Shown: one piece after another, positions 27,081 through 35,987 of the stretch
Numbering within the stretch: the first letter of the stretch is position 1
Layout: the number at the start of each line of letters is the position of its first letter
Made by a program: the position numbers and the translations under genes
The notes under the pieces: model-generated
Database searches by the model: none
What the model was told of the DNA's origin: nothing
The model's input: only the letters and a program-made list of their open reading frames with translations
Assembly (NCBI RefSeq): GCF_001592945.1
Contig: NZ_LRPB01000047.1
Span: 124,001-188,000, forward strand
Source: Roseivirga seohaensis
GTDB taxonomy: Bacteria; Bacteroidota; Bacteroidia; Cytophagales; Cyclobacteriaceae
Direction: 5' to 3'
Length of the DNA: 64,000 bases

Positions 27081-28736
27081 ATGAAAAATTTCAGATATAT
27101 CATAACTCTTGTTTTTGGACTGTTCGCTATTACTGCTTATGGCCAACAAGGTGAATTGGAAGAATCAGAGATTGTAATTAGAAAGGACAGGAAGATAACC
27201 CTTCCGCCTGCTACTAGAAATTTCGAGAAAATACCGCAGCTTCCTGTGCAAAAAGCACAGTCGCAGCAAACTTATACTTTTCATGAATATGTATTGAGCT
27301 TAACACCAATTCAGCCCAATTTTAGAGCTGTTAACCTGACCATCAATCAAACCGAAAAGGCCATAACAGGCAACTACTTCAAGCTTGGTTATGGTAACTA
27401 TGGCACTTTGTTAGGCGAAGCTTATTTAGGATCAACCAGAAACCCCAATTACCTGTATAATCTGTATGTAAGACATCGTTCTTCTGCCAGAGGCCCTGTA
27501 TTTGATAAAAATTCAGGAGACGCTAAAACAGATGTTGTATTGGGCGGAAAGTTCTTTAATGGAAAGAATACTATTTCTGGCGACATTCAGTATGGCGAAA
27601 GAAAAGTCCATTTCTATGGCTATAACCCTGCTTTAGACCTTAGTCCTGATATGGTGGAAAGAAAGTTTAATAGCTTTACCGCCAGGGCCGGTGTGGAAAA
27701 AACCGCTCTAGATGAAGTAACTACATACCATTTTAGAACCAACTGGGATTTCTTCAGAGATAACTTCGAGGCAAAAGAAAGCCGATTCAATTTCGATTTG
27801 GGCTTAGGTTACAAGTTTTCAGAAGAACTTCGCTTTAAAGTAGGCGGACAAGCCACCTTTTCAAGCCGCGAAGACACTGAGAAAATTGGAAGAAATTTTT
27901 TCAATGCCAAGCCACGTTTAGAGTATGCAACGAAAAGCTTTAAAGTGAGTGTGGGAGCAAATTTGGCAGGTGATAACGATGATTTAACGCAAATTACTAC
28001 CACTGCTGAAGATGGCTTTAAAGTTTATCCTTATGCTCGATTGGATGTTAACCCCACCAATACCATCAATATATATGGAGGTTATCAAGGAGATTTGGAA
28101 TACAATTCGTTTCAGGGCTTTGCTATGGAGAATGCCTTTTTACAGAGAGATTTTATTCTATTAAATACGGATAAGGAGAGCGATATTTTTGCAGGAATAA
28201 ATTTAGACCTGACCAATGAACTTAGGTTGAATGCAGGGCTTTCAATGGCCTCTATTCAGCGTATCCCATTCTTTACAAATAGCATAACTGATTCTACTCG
28301 TTTTGAAGTATTGTATGATACTGATGCAGTAGATCGTACCAATGTATATGGTGAAGTGGTTTTTGAGAAGACTGGAAATGTAAGAAGCGGTTTGAGGTTT
28401 GATTACTTCGATTACACTCTGAGCACTTTAGCCGACCCTTACCATAAGCCACAGTATCAAGCCGTTTTTAATAACATCTTTTACCCAGTGCAAAATTTAA
28501 AAGTAACTGCGGACGTCTATTATATGGGAGGACTTGTAGGCTTAAACAGAGAAAGCAGTACTAGGGTAGAAATGGATGATATTGTCGATATGAACTTGGG
28601 TGGCGATTATGATCTAAATGAAAGAGTTTCTGTGTTTTTGGAGTTCAAAAATGTTTTTGGAAAAGAGTATGAGCGATACTTGAATTACCCAAGCAGAGGT
28701 ATTCAAGTGCTAGGTGGGATTACAGTATCCTTCTAA
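27081..28736 (+). CDS. Outer-membrane beta-barrel protein (TonB-receptor-like, no plug)
   Basis: Protein of 551 residues starting at the ATG at 27081 (signal FGLFAITAYGQQ), preceded by a good AAGGAGGG ribosome site. The reading frame is open further upstream only inside the TPR gene. The body alternates short strands with aromatic ends (NFDLGLGYKFSEELRFKVGGQATFSSRED), the hallmark of a barrel. The C terminus VFGKEYERYLNYPSRGIQVLGGITVSF is that of a TonB-dependent receptor barrel, with terminal Phe. There is no recognisable plug domain, so it may not be a true transporter. Confidence 0.75.
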   Translation: MKNFRYIITLVFGLFAITAYGQQGELEESEIVIRKDRKITLPPATRNFEKIPQLPVQKAQSQQTYTFHEYVLSLTPIQPNFRAVNLTINQTEKAITGNYFKLGYGNYGTLLGEAYLGSTRNPNYLYNLYVRHRSSARGPVFDKNSGDAKTDVVLGGKFFNGKNTISGDIQYGERKVHFYGYNPALDLSPDMVERKFNSFTARAGVEKTALDEVTTYHFRTNWDFFRDNFEAKESRFNFDLGLGYKFSEELRFKVGGQATFSSREDTEKIGRNFFNAKPRLEYATKSFKVSVGANLAGDNDDLTQITTTAEDGFKVYPYARLDVNPTNTINIYGGYQGDLEYNSFQGFAMENAFLQRDFILLNTDKESDIFAGINLDLTNELRLNAGLSMASIQRIPFFTNSITDSTRFEVLYDTDAVDRTNVYGEVVFEKTGNVRSGLRFDYFDYTLSTLADPYHKPQYQAVFNNIFYPVQNLKVTADVYYMGGLVGLNRESSTRVEMDDIVDMNLGGDYDLNERVSVFLEFKNVFGKEYERYLNYPSRGIQVLGGITVSF

Positions 28737-28821
28737 TTTTGTAGATTCGCATGAGCCACGCCTTTAATATGGCGGCTATATTTTGTTAATTTGAACAAAT
28801 ATCAACCAATAACTATTTCTT

Positions 28822-29637
28822 ATGGCTGCTAAAAAGAAGAACAGTTCTTCAGACAACAATAAAAAAGGAGGCCGAGCATCAGCTAACGCAGGTAAAAAAA
28901 GAGCTCCTAAAAAAGAAGAACCAAAGGTGTCTGACGATGACTTTGGTTTAGATGATATTGATGATTTGAACACCATTGACGATGGTACTGAAGAATTAGA
29001 TCTTATTGAAGAAAACGAAACTCCGATTGATACTCCTAAAGAGGAAGAAGTTACCGCGGAAGAGCCGTTGGTAGAAGAGGAAAAAGAAGAGCCAGTTCCA
29101 GTAGTAGTAGCTCCGGTTATCGTAGAAGAAGAAACTCAAGCTCCGGCTCCTGAAAAAAAGGTAGTTATGGAAGAAAAGAAAGAGGAAGAAAAAAAGGGTG
29201 GTGGTTTTTGGATAGTCCTCATAGTATTATTGATTGTGGCTGCTGCCATTTACTATTTTGGTTTCTATAATAAAGAAGAAGCTAAGCCAGCTCCTGTAGA
29301 AAAACCTAAAACGGAGCAACCTAAAGTAGAACCACAGCCTGAGCCAGAACCAGTAAAAGTTGAGGCGCCAAAAGCTGAATTAATTACAATTTCTGCACTT
29401 GAAGGACGTTATTTTGCCGTAGTCGGTAGTTTCTTCGATGGCGACTTGGCAGAAGATAAAGGAAACGAATTGGTTGCTTCAGGAATCACCGCTTACATTA
29501 TGAAACCTATTGGCGATGTAAGTTTCCATAGGGTAGGAATCTTGATTCCGAATGTGAGTTCGATAAAAGAAGCAGAAGCCGCTTTAGCGTCTTACAGAGA
29601 AAAATACGGAAAAGAAGTCTGGGCACTTAAATATTAA
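28822..29637 (+). CDS. SPOR-domain membrane protein
   Basis: Protein of 271 residues. The N-terminal 110 residues are Lys/Glu/Asp-rich and cytoplasmic. One transmembrane helix (FWIVLIVLLIVAAAIYYFGF, about 130-149) follows. A Pro/Glu/Lys-rich periplasmic linker leads to a C-terminal SPOR domain (YFAVVGSFFDGDLAEDKGNELVASG through SIKEAEAALASYREKYGKEVWALKY). SPOR domains bind denuded glycan strands at the division septum. Its position directly before the TolQ/TolR pair, with one base between, links this operon to cell division or septal envelope work. Confidence 0.8.
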   Translation: MAAKKKNSSSDNNKKGGRASANAGKKRAPKKEEPKVSDDDFGLDDIDDLNTIDDGTEELDLIEENETPIDTPKEEEVTAEEPLVEEEKEEPVPVVVAPVIVEEETQAPAPEKKVVMEEKKEEEKKGGGFWIVLIVLLIVAAAIYYFGFYNKEEAKPAPVEKPKTEQPKVEPQPEPEPVKVEAPKAELITISALEGRYFAVVGSFFDGDLAEDKGNELVASGITAYIMKPIGDVSFHRVGILIPNVSSIKEAEAALASYREKYGKEVWALKY

Positions 29638-29638
29638 A

Positions 29639-30319
29639 ATGACATTTATTCAAGAACTCGCAGCATCTGATTCATTGAACGTTTCAGGTGGCGATGGAGG
29701 AGCCTTATTTTGGTTCGATTTATTGTTAAAAGGTGGAATTTGGCTGGTTCCCTTACTGGCACTATGGGTCACCGCGATTTATATATTTTTTGAACGATAT
29801 AGGAATATCAACAGAGCGTCTAAAACTCCTTTTGAGTTTATGGACAAGATCAAAAACTTGGTTTTAGCTGGCGATATCAATGGAGCGAAACTCCTTTGTT
29901 CTCAAACCGAATCACCAATTGCCAAAATGATAGAAAAGGGAATTCATAGAATCGGAAGCCCACTAAAAACCATTGAGGCTTCTATCGAAAATGTTGGTAA
30001 AATTGAAGTGTATAAGCTTGAAAAAAACCTGTCAATGCTTGCTACTATAGCGGGAGCTGCACCAATGGTCGGTTTCTTAGGTACGGTAACGGGTATGATT
30101 CAAGCCTTTATTGCCATTGCACAAGAAGAAGGTTCGGTGAGCCCTAAGCTTTTATCTACTGGTATTTATGAAGCTATGATTACAACCGCCTTAGGTTTGG
30201 TGGTGGGAATTATAGCCTACCTTGGATATAATTACCTAGTTTCTAGGGTTCAAAAGGCCATTCATTACATGGAGTACACTTCGGTAGACTTTATTGATTT
30301 ACTTCAAGAGCCTCAATAA
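29639..30319 (+). CDS. MotA/TolQ/ExbB proton channel protein
   Basis: Protein of 226 residues with three transmembrane segments (about 31-50, 133-155 and 175-200). It has the TolQ/ExbB pattern ATIAGAAPMVGFLGTVTGMIQAF and ITTALGLVVGIIAYLGYNYLV. Together with the following ExbD/TolR protein it forms the proton-driven stator that energises TonB- or TolA-type proteins. The adjacent genes alone do not settle whether it serves TonB-style transport or Tol-style outer-membrane constriction. The SPOR protein and TPR protein favour the latter. Its stop codon overlaps the next start by one base. Confidence 0.9.
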   Translation: MTFIQELAASDSLNVSGGDGGALFWFDLLLKGGIWLVPLLALWVTAIYIFFERYRNINRASKTPFEFMDKIKNLVLAGDINGAKLLCSQTESPIAKMIEKGIHRIGSPLKTIEASIENVGKIEVYKLEKNLSMLATIAGAAPMVGFLGTVTGMIQAFIAIAQEEGSVSPKLLSTGIYEAMITTALGLVVGIIAYLGYNYLVSRVQKAIHYMEYTSVDFIDLLQEPQ

Positions 30320-30708
30320 TGGATATAAAATCGAAACTTAAGGTAGACGCCAACTTCAGTATGTCATCAATGACAGACATTGTGTTCTTGTTGTTGATCT
30401 TCTTCATGTTGACGGCTTCTTTTATTACTCCTTCTGGCTTGCCAGTAAACTTACCTTCCTCAGCGGCTTCAAATATAGTAATGCAGAAAAATAGCGTTAC
30501 TATTACTGAAAATCTACGCTATTATGTGAATGATAAGGAAGTTATACTTTCAAACTTGGAACAAGAATTGCGTAATGTAATAAGCGGGCCAGACGGCTCG
30601 GTTACTTTACATGTAGATAAAACTGTAGATGCCGAATACTTTATGAAAGTGGCGGGCATAGCAGCGCTATTAAAGCAAAAAGTGACAATCGTTACAAAAC
30701 CAGAGTAA
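30319..30708 (+). CDS. ExbD/TolR biopolymer transport protein
   Basis: Protein of 129 residues with one transmembrane helix (DIVFLLLIFFMLTASFI). Asp20 in this helix is the proton-carrying residue of the family. The remainder is the periplasmic domain (NLRYYVNDKEVILSNLEQELRNVISG), ending in KVTIVTKPE. It overlaps tolQ/exbB by one base and is followed two bases later by the tonB-like gene, so the three form a coupled motor unit. Confidence 0.9.
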   Translation: MDIKSKLKVDANFSMSSMTDIVFLLLIFFMLTASFITPSGLPVNLPSSAASNIVMQKNSVTITENLRYYVNDKEVILSNLEQELRNVISGPDGSVTLHVDKTVDAEYFMKVAGIAALLKQKVTIVTKPE

Positions 30709-30710
30709 GA

Positions 30711-31685
30711 ATGTCAGATCAAGAAAAAAAAGATAAGAAGTTCAGTATGATCATGTCGGTAATCGTACATGGAACAATACTGACTTTTCTTTTATTTCTA
30801 GTCGCTTGGCGTCAACCCGATCCGCCAATTCCAGAATATGGTATTGAATTGAATTTTGGTTTCGAAGAGGTAGGTTCTGGCGATATCGAAAGAGAAAATG
30901 AAGCCGAAATTGAAGAAACTGAAAACGACACTCCACCTGAATCTGAGCAAGAATCAGAAGAGGATCCTGTAGAGGAAACTCCTGTTGAGCAGGAAGTTCA
31001 AGAAGTGGTACCACCCAAGCAAGAGGTGGTCAAGGAAGTAGCCAAAGAAACTCCTAAGCCGAAGGAAGAAGTGAAGGCCGAAGTGGTTCAAGAAAAGGAG
31101 AGCGAAGTTAAAGCGGAAGAAAAGAAACTAGAAGAGGTTGTTGAGAAGAAGGAGGAAGAGAAGCCTCCAGTTGAGGTTAAAAAAGAAGTAACCAAACCTG
31201 TTGAGGAAAAGAAAGAAGAGGTAAAGCCTAAACCAAAACCAGTAGTAGACCAGCGTGCTATTATGGGGGGCGGTAAGAAAGCCGAATCTGACAGCAAGGA
31301 AGCCGCTTCGAACAATCAAGGTAAGGAAGTCGACAAAAGAGGCAATATGGGCGACCCTAAAGGGAAGACAACTGCCAATGGTACCAAGCCTGGCGGTGCC
31401 GATTTAGGCGTTAGCTTGAGCCTTGATGGCTGGAAATGGGAGAGACCACCTGCAGAAAAAGACGATTCGCAAATAGAAGGAGTGATTAAGTTTAGAATAG
31501 AAGTGGATGACCGAGGAACGGTGATTAACGTCACCAAAATCCCGGGTACTACCATTAGCGATAACACCATTATCGAGTTCTATAAAAAGCAAGTGGAGAA
31601 GCTGGCCTTTATTCAAACAGATCCTTCAAAAATGGCTGCGAATATCTCTAGAGGTGAAATTACTTTTGTTATCAAAACGAGTTAA
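30711..31685 (+). CDS. TonB-family energy transducer
   Basis: Protein of 324 residues with an N-terminal membrane anchor (about 12-32), a long Glu/Lys/Pro-rich periplasmic spacer, and a globular C-terminal domain from about 230 (GVIKFRIEVDDRGTVINVTKIPGTT). The C-terminal motif is TonB/TolA-like. The extended spacer would span the periplasm to outer-membrane partners, presumably the barrel encoded four genes upstream. The C terminus ends in FVIKTS. It is the last gene of the operon. Confidence 0.85.
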   Translation: MSDQEKKDKKFSMIMSVIVHGTILTFLLFLVAWRQPDPPIPEYGIELNFGFEEVGSGDIERENEAEIEETENDTPPESEQESEEDPVEETPVEQEVQEVVPPKQEVVKEVAKETPKPKEEVKAEVVQEKESEVKAEEKKLEEVVEKKEEEKPPVEVKKEVTKPVEEKKEEVKPKPKPVVDQRAIMGGGKKAESDSKEAASNNQGKEVDKRGNMGDPKGKTTANGTKPGGADLGVSLSLDGWKWERPPAEKDDSQIEGVIKFRIEVDDRGTVINVTKIPGTTISDNTIIEFYKKQVEKLAFIQTDPSKMAANISRGEITFVIKTS

Positions 31686-31738
31686 TGTAAATGCGTTTTT
31701 GGCCTCTGCCTAAATAAGACGATTATAAAATTAAATTC

Positions 31739-31770
31739 ATGAAGAGGGAATAATTATTATTTCCTCTTCA
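31739..31770. terminator. Candidate terminator after the TonB operon
   Basis: Near-perfect inverted repeat with GAAGAGG / CCTCTTC arms around an AT-rich centre, about 55 bases after the tonB-like stop codon. It lacks a clean T run in the forward direction, so the call is moderate. Confidence 0.45.
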
Positions 31771-31884
31771 TTGTTTATGGCCATGTATGTCGGCCAATCT
31801 ACCGTTAGTCTACAAAATCACTATACTTCTTGTACGGTTACGTGGATTGAACTAATATAGTAGCTTAACTAAAAAATTACTGAC

Positions 31885-33306
31885 TTGGGTTATATAGAAG
31901 ACGCTGTATCTAGTTTTAGTGGCTGGATTTGGGGAGTTCCCCTCTTAATATTGGTAATGGGTGGAGGCTTAATATTTATGCTCTATTCTCGATTTTTACC
32001 ATTTAAATACCTTGGCCATGCCATCAATGTTTTAAGGGGGAAATATGATACTCATGAAGAGGAAGGGCAAATAACGCATTATGAAGCTCTTTCTACTGCT
32101 TTGGCCGCCACAGTAGGTATGGGCAATATCAGTGGTGTGGCAGTGGCTATTACCATGGGTGGTCCAGGTGCTATTTTTTGGATGTGGGTTTCTGCATTTG
32201 TAGGCATGGCTACCAAGTTTTTCACTTGTACACTTTCGGTGATGTACCGAGGAAAAGATAGTGAAGGAGAAGTAAGAGGAGGGCCTATGTATGTGATTAC
32301 CGAAGGTTTAGGTAAGAAATGGAAACCAATGGCCGTATTCTTTTGTGTTTTTACACTGATTGGCGCTTTACCTATTTTTCAAGCAAATCAGCTTACTGCA
32401 GCAATGAATGCTGTTTTAGGGCCTACCGTTGGTTACAATACCGAAGCAACATTTAGTCTATTTGGAGCACCTGTTGGAATTGCCTCATTTATTACTGGGC
32501 TTATTTTAATGGCTTTGGTATCCATGGTTATTTTTGGCGGAATTAAAAGAATTAGTAGTGTAGCTGCTAAGTTGGTGCCTTCTATGGTAGTGCTTTATTT
32601 TGGTTTGGTAATTTATATTCTACTTCAGAACATAGGGGGTATTCCCGATATTTTCGCTTCTATTTTCGAAGAAGCATTTTCGGGTAGTGCTATTTTAGGT
32701 GGTGGAATTGGTGCTGTAATTATTGTAGGGGCAAAAAGAGCTGCTTTTTCTAACGAAGCAGGTATTGGAACTGCGCCAATGGTACATGGCGATACCAAAA
32801 CAGAAGAGCCAGTACGTGAAGGGCTTGTGGCTATGCTCGGCCCAGCAATTGATACTCTTTTAGTCTGTACACTTACTGCATTGGTGATTTTAGGCACTGG
32901 CGTTCATCATGAGTTTATTGGTGCCGCTGATACTGGCTTGCTTGGTGTAACATTAACATTGAAGGCTTTTAACGCTGCTATTCCAGGCGTTGGTGGTTAT
33001 TTGTTAGGACTTTGTATTTTGGTATTCGCTGTGTCTAGCTTGCTTTCTTATTCTTATTATGGAGTGAAGAGTGTTTCCTACTTATTCGGAGCCAAAAAAG
33101 GAGAGCTTTATAATTATGTATACATCGGTACAATTATTCTTGGAGCCGTAGCTTCTTTGGGGTTTGTAGTGAACTTGATTGATGGAAGTTTCGCTTTGAT
33201 GGCGATTCCAACCATGGTGTCGGCATTAATATTGGCGCCTAAAGTAATGCAGGCTACAAAGTCTTACTTTGCCCGCCACAAAGCAGGAGAGTTTAAGAAG
33301 AATTAA
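31885..33306 (+). CDS. Alanine/glycine:sodium symporter (AGCS family)
   Basis: Membrane carrier of 473 residues with about 11 hydrophobic segments. The AGCS signature is clear near residue 75: VGMGNISGVAVAITMGGPGAIFWMWVSAFVGMATKF. IFSNEAGIGTAPM-like sequence (AAFSNEAGIGTAPMVHGDTKTEEPVREG) follows near residue 290. It would import alanine or glycine with sodium. The start is a TTG at 31885; no ATG occurs at a suitable place before the first membrane segment. The gene has its own terminator and is probably not part of the Tol-like operon. Confidence 0.88.
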   Translation: MGYIEDAVSSFSGWIWGVPLLILVMGGGLIFMLYSRFLPFKYLGHAINVLRGKYDTHEEEGQITHYEALSTALAATVGMGNISGVAVAITMGGPGAIFWMWVSAFVGMATKFFTCTLSVMYRGKDSEGEVRGGPMYVITEGLGKKWKPMAVFFCVFTLIGALPIFQANQLTAAMNAVLGPTVGYNTEATFSLFGAPVGIASFITGLILMALVSMVIFGGIKRISSVAAKLVPSMVVLYFGLVIYILLQNIGGIPDIFASIFEEAFSGSAILGGGIGAVIIVGAKRAAFSNEAGIGTAPMVHGDTKTEEPVREGLVAMLGPAIDTLLVCTLTALVILGTGVHHEFIGAADTGLLGVTLTLKAFNAAIPGVGGYLLGLCILVFAVSSLLSYSYYGVKSVSYLFGAKKGELYNYVYIGTIILGAVASLGFVVNLIDGSFALMAIPTMVSALILAPKVMQATKSYFARHKAGEFKKN

Positions 33307-33328
33307 AAATATGAGATAGAGATATGAG

Positions 33329-33364
33329 AAAGTCGGTTTGGTTTCCAGACCGACTTTTTTGTTT
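33329..33364 (+). terminator. AGCS symporter terminator
   Basis: Stem AAAGTCGGT / ACCGACTTT (33329-33337 and 33349-33357) plus one G-U pair, followed by TTTTTTGTTTT. The recN gene converges from the right, so it may serve both directions. Confidence 0.85.
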
Positions 33365-33382
33365 TAAGTGATAAAGAAAGGC

Positions 33383-35032
33383 TTACTTCATAAGCTCTCT
33401 CGCGCTCTCTAACGAACTTTCAGAGAATTGCTTACCACCAATCATCTGCGCCAATTCAGATAAGCGTTCCTCATGATTTAGCTTCCTGATGTTACTTGCC
33501 GTCACATCTTGCGCATTGTCCTTATACACATAGTAATGCGATTTTCCTCGGGCGGCAATTTGCGGCAAATGCGTAATGGTAATCACCTGATGGTTTTGCG
33601 CCATCTTATTCATCATTTCTGCCATTTGAATGGAGATTTCTCCAGAAATACCAGCGTCAATTTCATCGAATACAATTGTAGGTAGAGCGGTTTTGTCTGC
33701 CAAAATGTATTTCACAGCAAACATCAGTCTTGAAAATTCACCACCAGAGGCCACTTGCTTTAGCGGCTGTGGCGCAATTCCTTTGTTGGCCGAAAACAAT
33801 AAATTGATTTTGTCAACGCCTGATTCTGAAGGTGCCTGTTTTTCATGCTGAATAGCCAGTTTGGCGTGTGGCATTCCAAGGTCATCGAGCAATGCACCAA
33901 TTTGATTTTCAAAAGCAGTGAATACTTTGGTTCTCGATTGGCTTAAGGCTTCGCCAGAAGTTTCAACCAACTCAAATGCTTGATTCATTTGTTTTTCTGC
34001 TGCCTCAATAGCATCGTCTAAATTACCAACTTTCAGCACTTTATTTCCAAGTTCTTCATAAATGGAAAGGAGGGAAGCAATATCCGATACTTGATGTTTT
34101 TGTTGGAGTTTATAAATCAGACTCAATCTTTCTTGTACTTCTTCTGCTCTTTGTGGCTCGTACTCAACTTGCTCTTCCTCTGTTTCTAGCTCGGCAATAA
34201 TATCTTTTAGTTCAATCCAGCTGCTGTTCAATCGTTCAAAAAGACTATCGTATTCTTTCGCGAACTTATTGATTTGACTTAAAGCTGTTTTAGCCCCTTG
34301 TAGCATTTGGTTAGCATTAAACTCTGACTGGTCTAAAGCACTCAAAGCCTCATTCAGCTTGAGCTTAATTTCTTCAGCGTTTTCAAGTTTATTGAGTTCA
34401 GCCTCTAAGATTTCTTGCTCGTCTGCTTGAAGTTGAGCTTTATCTAATTCATCAAATAAAAACTGATGATAGTCGGCTTCTTTCCTTAATTCGGCAGACT
34501 CTGATTTGAGCTGTTCCAGAATCTCATACTTTTCGCGATAGTCAGAAAAGGCTTTGCTGTATTTTTGTAAAAGAGCATTATTCTGAGCAAAAGCGTCAAC
34601 CAAACTTAGCTGATAGCCATTTGAACCTAATAACAAATTATCATGCTGAGAATGAATGTCCATTAACCGTTTTCCGAGCAGTTTCAGAAAGTCAAGGTTG
34701 GTGACTCCATCATTAATAAATGCTCTAGATTTTCCGTTTGGACTTATTTCTCTTCGAATAATACACTCAACATCATAGTCCATGTCGTTTTCTTCGAAAA
34801 GAGCAGTGAGCTGGTAAGCAGAAATATCGAAAACACCTTCGATTACGCATTTCTTCTCTTGATCGAGTAGTGATTTGCTATCGGCACGATTGCCAAGAAG
34901 TAAACCTAAAGCTCCTAGAATAATAGATTTTCCTGCACCGGTTTCACCCGTAATGATATTCAATTGCGCATCTGGATTGATTTCCAGCTGCTGAATCAGT
35001 GCGTAATTTTCTATACTCAGGCGTTGAAGCAT
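33383..35032 (-). CDS. recN: DNA repair protein RecN
   Basis: SMC-like ATPase of 549 residues that gathers double-strand breaks for recombination repair. The N terminus LSIENYALIQQLEI and Walker A ITGETGAGKSIILGALGLLLG are followed by a long coiled coil (about residues 150-380) and the C-terminal half-ATPase with ASGGEFSRLMFAVKYIL and Walker B TIVFDEIDAGISGEI. The length is typical. It is the last gene of the leftward bamD-rpoZ-coaBC-DUF4835 series, separated by 37 bases from the preceding gene. Confidence 0.95.
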   Translation of the reverse strand: MLQRLSIENYALIQQLEINPDAQLNIITGETGAGKSIILGALGLLLGNRADSKSLLDQEKKCVIEGVFDISAYQLTALFEENDMDYDVECIIRREISPNGKSRAFINDGVTNLDFLKLLGKRLMDIHSQHDNLLLGSNGYQLSLVDAFAQNNALLQKYSKAFSDYREKYEILEQLKSESAELRKEADYHQFLFDELDKAQLQADEQEILEAELNKLENAEEIKLKLNEALSALDQSEFNANQMLQGAKTALSQINKFAKEYDSLFERLNSSWIELKDIIAELETEEEQVEYEPQRAEEVQERLSLIYKLQQKHQVSDIASLLSIYEELGNKVLKVGNLDDAIEAAEKQMNQAFELVETSGEALSQSRTKVFTAFENQIGALLDDLGMPHAKLAIQHEKQAPSESGVDKINLLFSANKGIAPQPLKQVASGGEFSRLMFAVKYILADKTALPTIVFDEIDAGISGEISIQMAEMMNKMAQNHQVITITHLPQIAARGKSHYYVYKDNAQDVTASNIRKLNHEERLSELAQMIGGKQFSESSLESARELMK

Positions 35033-35069
35033 ATCACAAATGTATCAATTAGATGGGCTTGTGACAATA

Positions 35070-35987
35070 CTAGTTTTGCACGATTTTCTGGTATTTGTTT
35101 CTGCGTGTGGGATCGAGTTTCAATAACTCATTGTAAACCTCTTTTCTGATGTTGGTTTGTCCTTCTGAAAAAACACTGGTGATTTCATCATTTTTGGCAT
35201 CTAGAAATGCAGTAATCAAAATTGCGTTGGGAAGTATCTCATTTACGGCTTGGATGTTTTTAATCACCTGACTGATTGTTTCTCTACTCGCCTTCGGATC
35301 ATCTTTGAATTTATCCAAACCATTAATGTGGTAATCGTAAAGCCCTTTTCTGACAGCCTCATATTGACTGTTAATGGCTAGGTTTTCAACTAACCAGTAG
35401 CGATTTCTTCTGCTTTGAAATTGTCCCCAACCTATGCCTCCACTAGTCTGTGCATTGTTCACTACATTTAAGGCAGCTCTATAATAAGGTGTGCCGCCTA
35501 AAGGACTGAAAGAATCGTAATCTAAGCCTATGGCGATGTATGCGTAAAAACCCAGAAGGGAAGTAATGTTATTGAGGAATCTATTTTCACTAAAATCCAT
35601 GTTCTGACCTTGAGTAAATTGAAATTCCCAATCTCGGTCGGCAAAATTCAATAGTAGGGTTTCATAAGAAGCGCCATAAACTGGTCGAATAATCTGAATT
35701 TGAGCATTGGCCTTAAACTGACCTATGGAAGGCTGATCTTGAATATTGAGAATTAGGTTGCCTTTAATCTTTTCGTTGGCCTGAAAGTTATCGTTTGTCC
35801 AAACTCTATCATTGAAGAAACGCTGCATTGCTGTTTCCATTTCAGAAAAAATAGCCCTTTCGGTAGTTTGTACATTCGATGCATTAACACTCACCGTAAA
35901 GTCTAGCTCTTGAGCGACCATTTGGAGTGGGAGGGTGGCTATAAATAGGCCGAAAAAACTAAGCTTCCAGTTTTTGAACGATAGCAT
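35070..35987 (-). CDS. DUF4835 family secreted protein
   Basis: Protein of 305 residues from the ATG at 35987, with a signal peptide ending at MVAQELDF. A TTG six codons upstream is less likely. Motifs such as ISQPSIGQFKANAQIQIIRPVYGASYETLLLNFADRDW and YAYIAIGLDYDSFSPLGGTPYYRAALNVVNNAQ define DUF4835. This family is almost restricted to Bacteroidota and is sometimes annotated as PorD of the type IX secretion system; direct evidence for that role is weak to my knowledge. The gene overlaps coaBC by 29 bases. Confidence 0.75.
   Translation of the reverse strand: MLSFKNWKLSFFGLFIATLPLQMVAQELDFTVSVNASNVQTTERAIFSEMETAMQRFFNDRVWTNDNFQANEKIKGNLILNIQDQPSIGQFKANAQIQIIRPVYGASYETLLLNFADRDWEFQFTQGQNMDFSENRFLNNITSLLGFYAYIAIGLDYDSFSPLGGTPYYRAALNVVNNAQTSGGIGWGQFQSRRNRYWLVENLAINSQYEAVRKGLYDYHINGLDKFKDDPKASRETISQVIKNIQAVNEILPNAILITAFLDAKNDEITSVFSEGQTNIRKEVYNELLKLDPTRRNKYQKIVQN

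Noticed and set aside
30751-31570. Several minus-strand frames opposite the tonB-like gene
   Set aside because: They arise from the Glu/Lys/Pro-rich coding strand, which leaves few stop codons on the opposite strand; Ser/Phe-rich translations show they are shadows.
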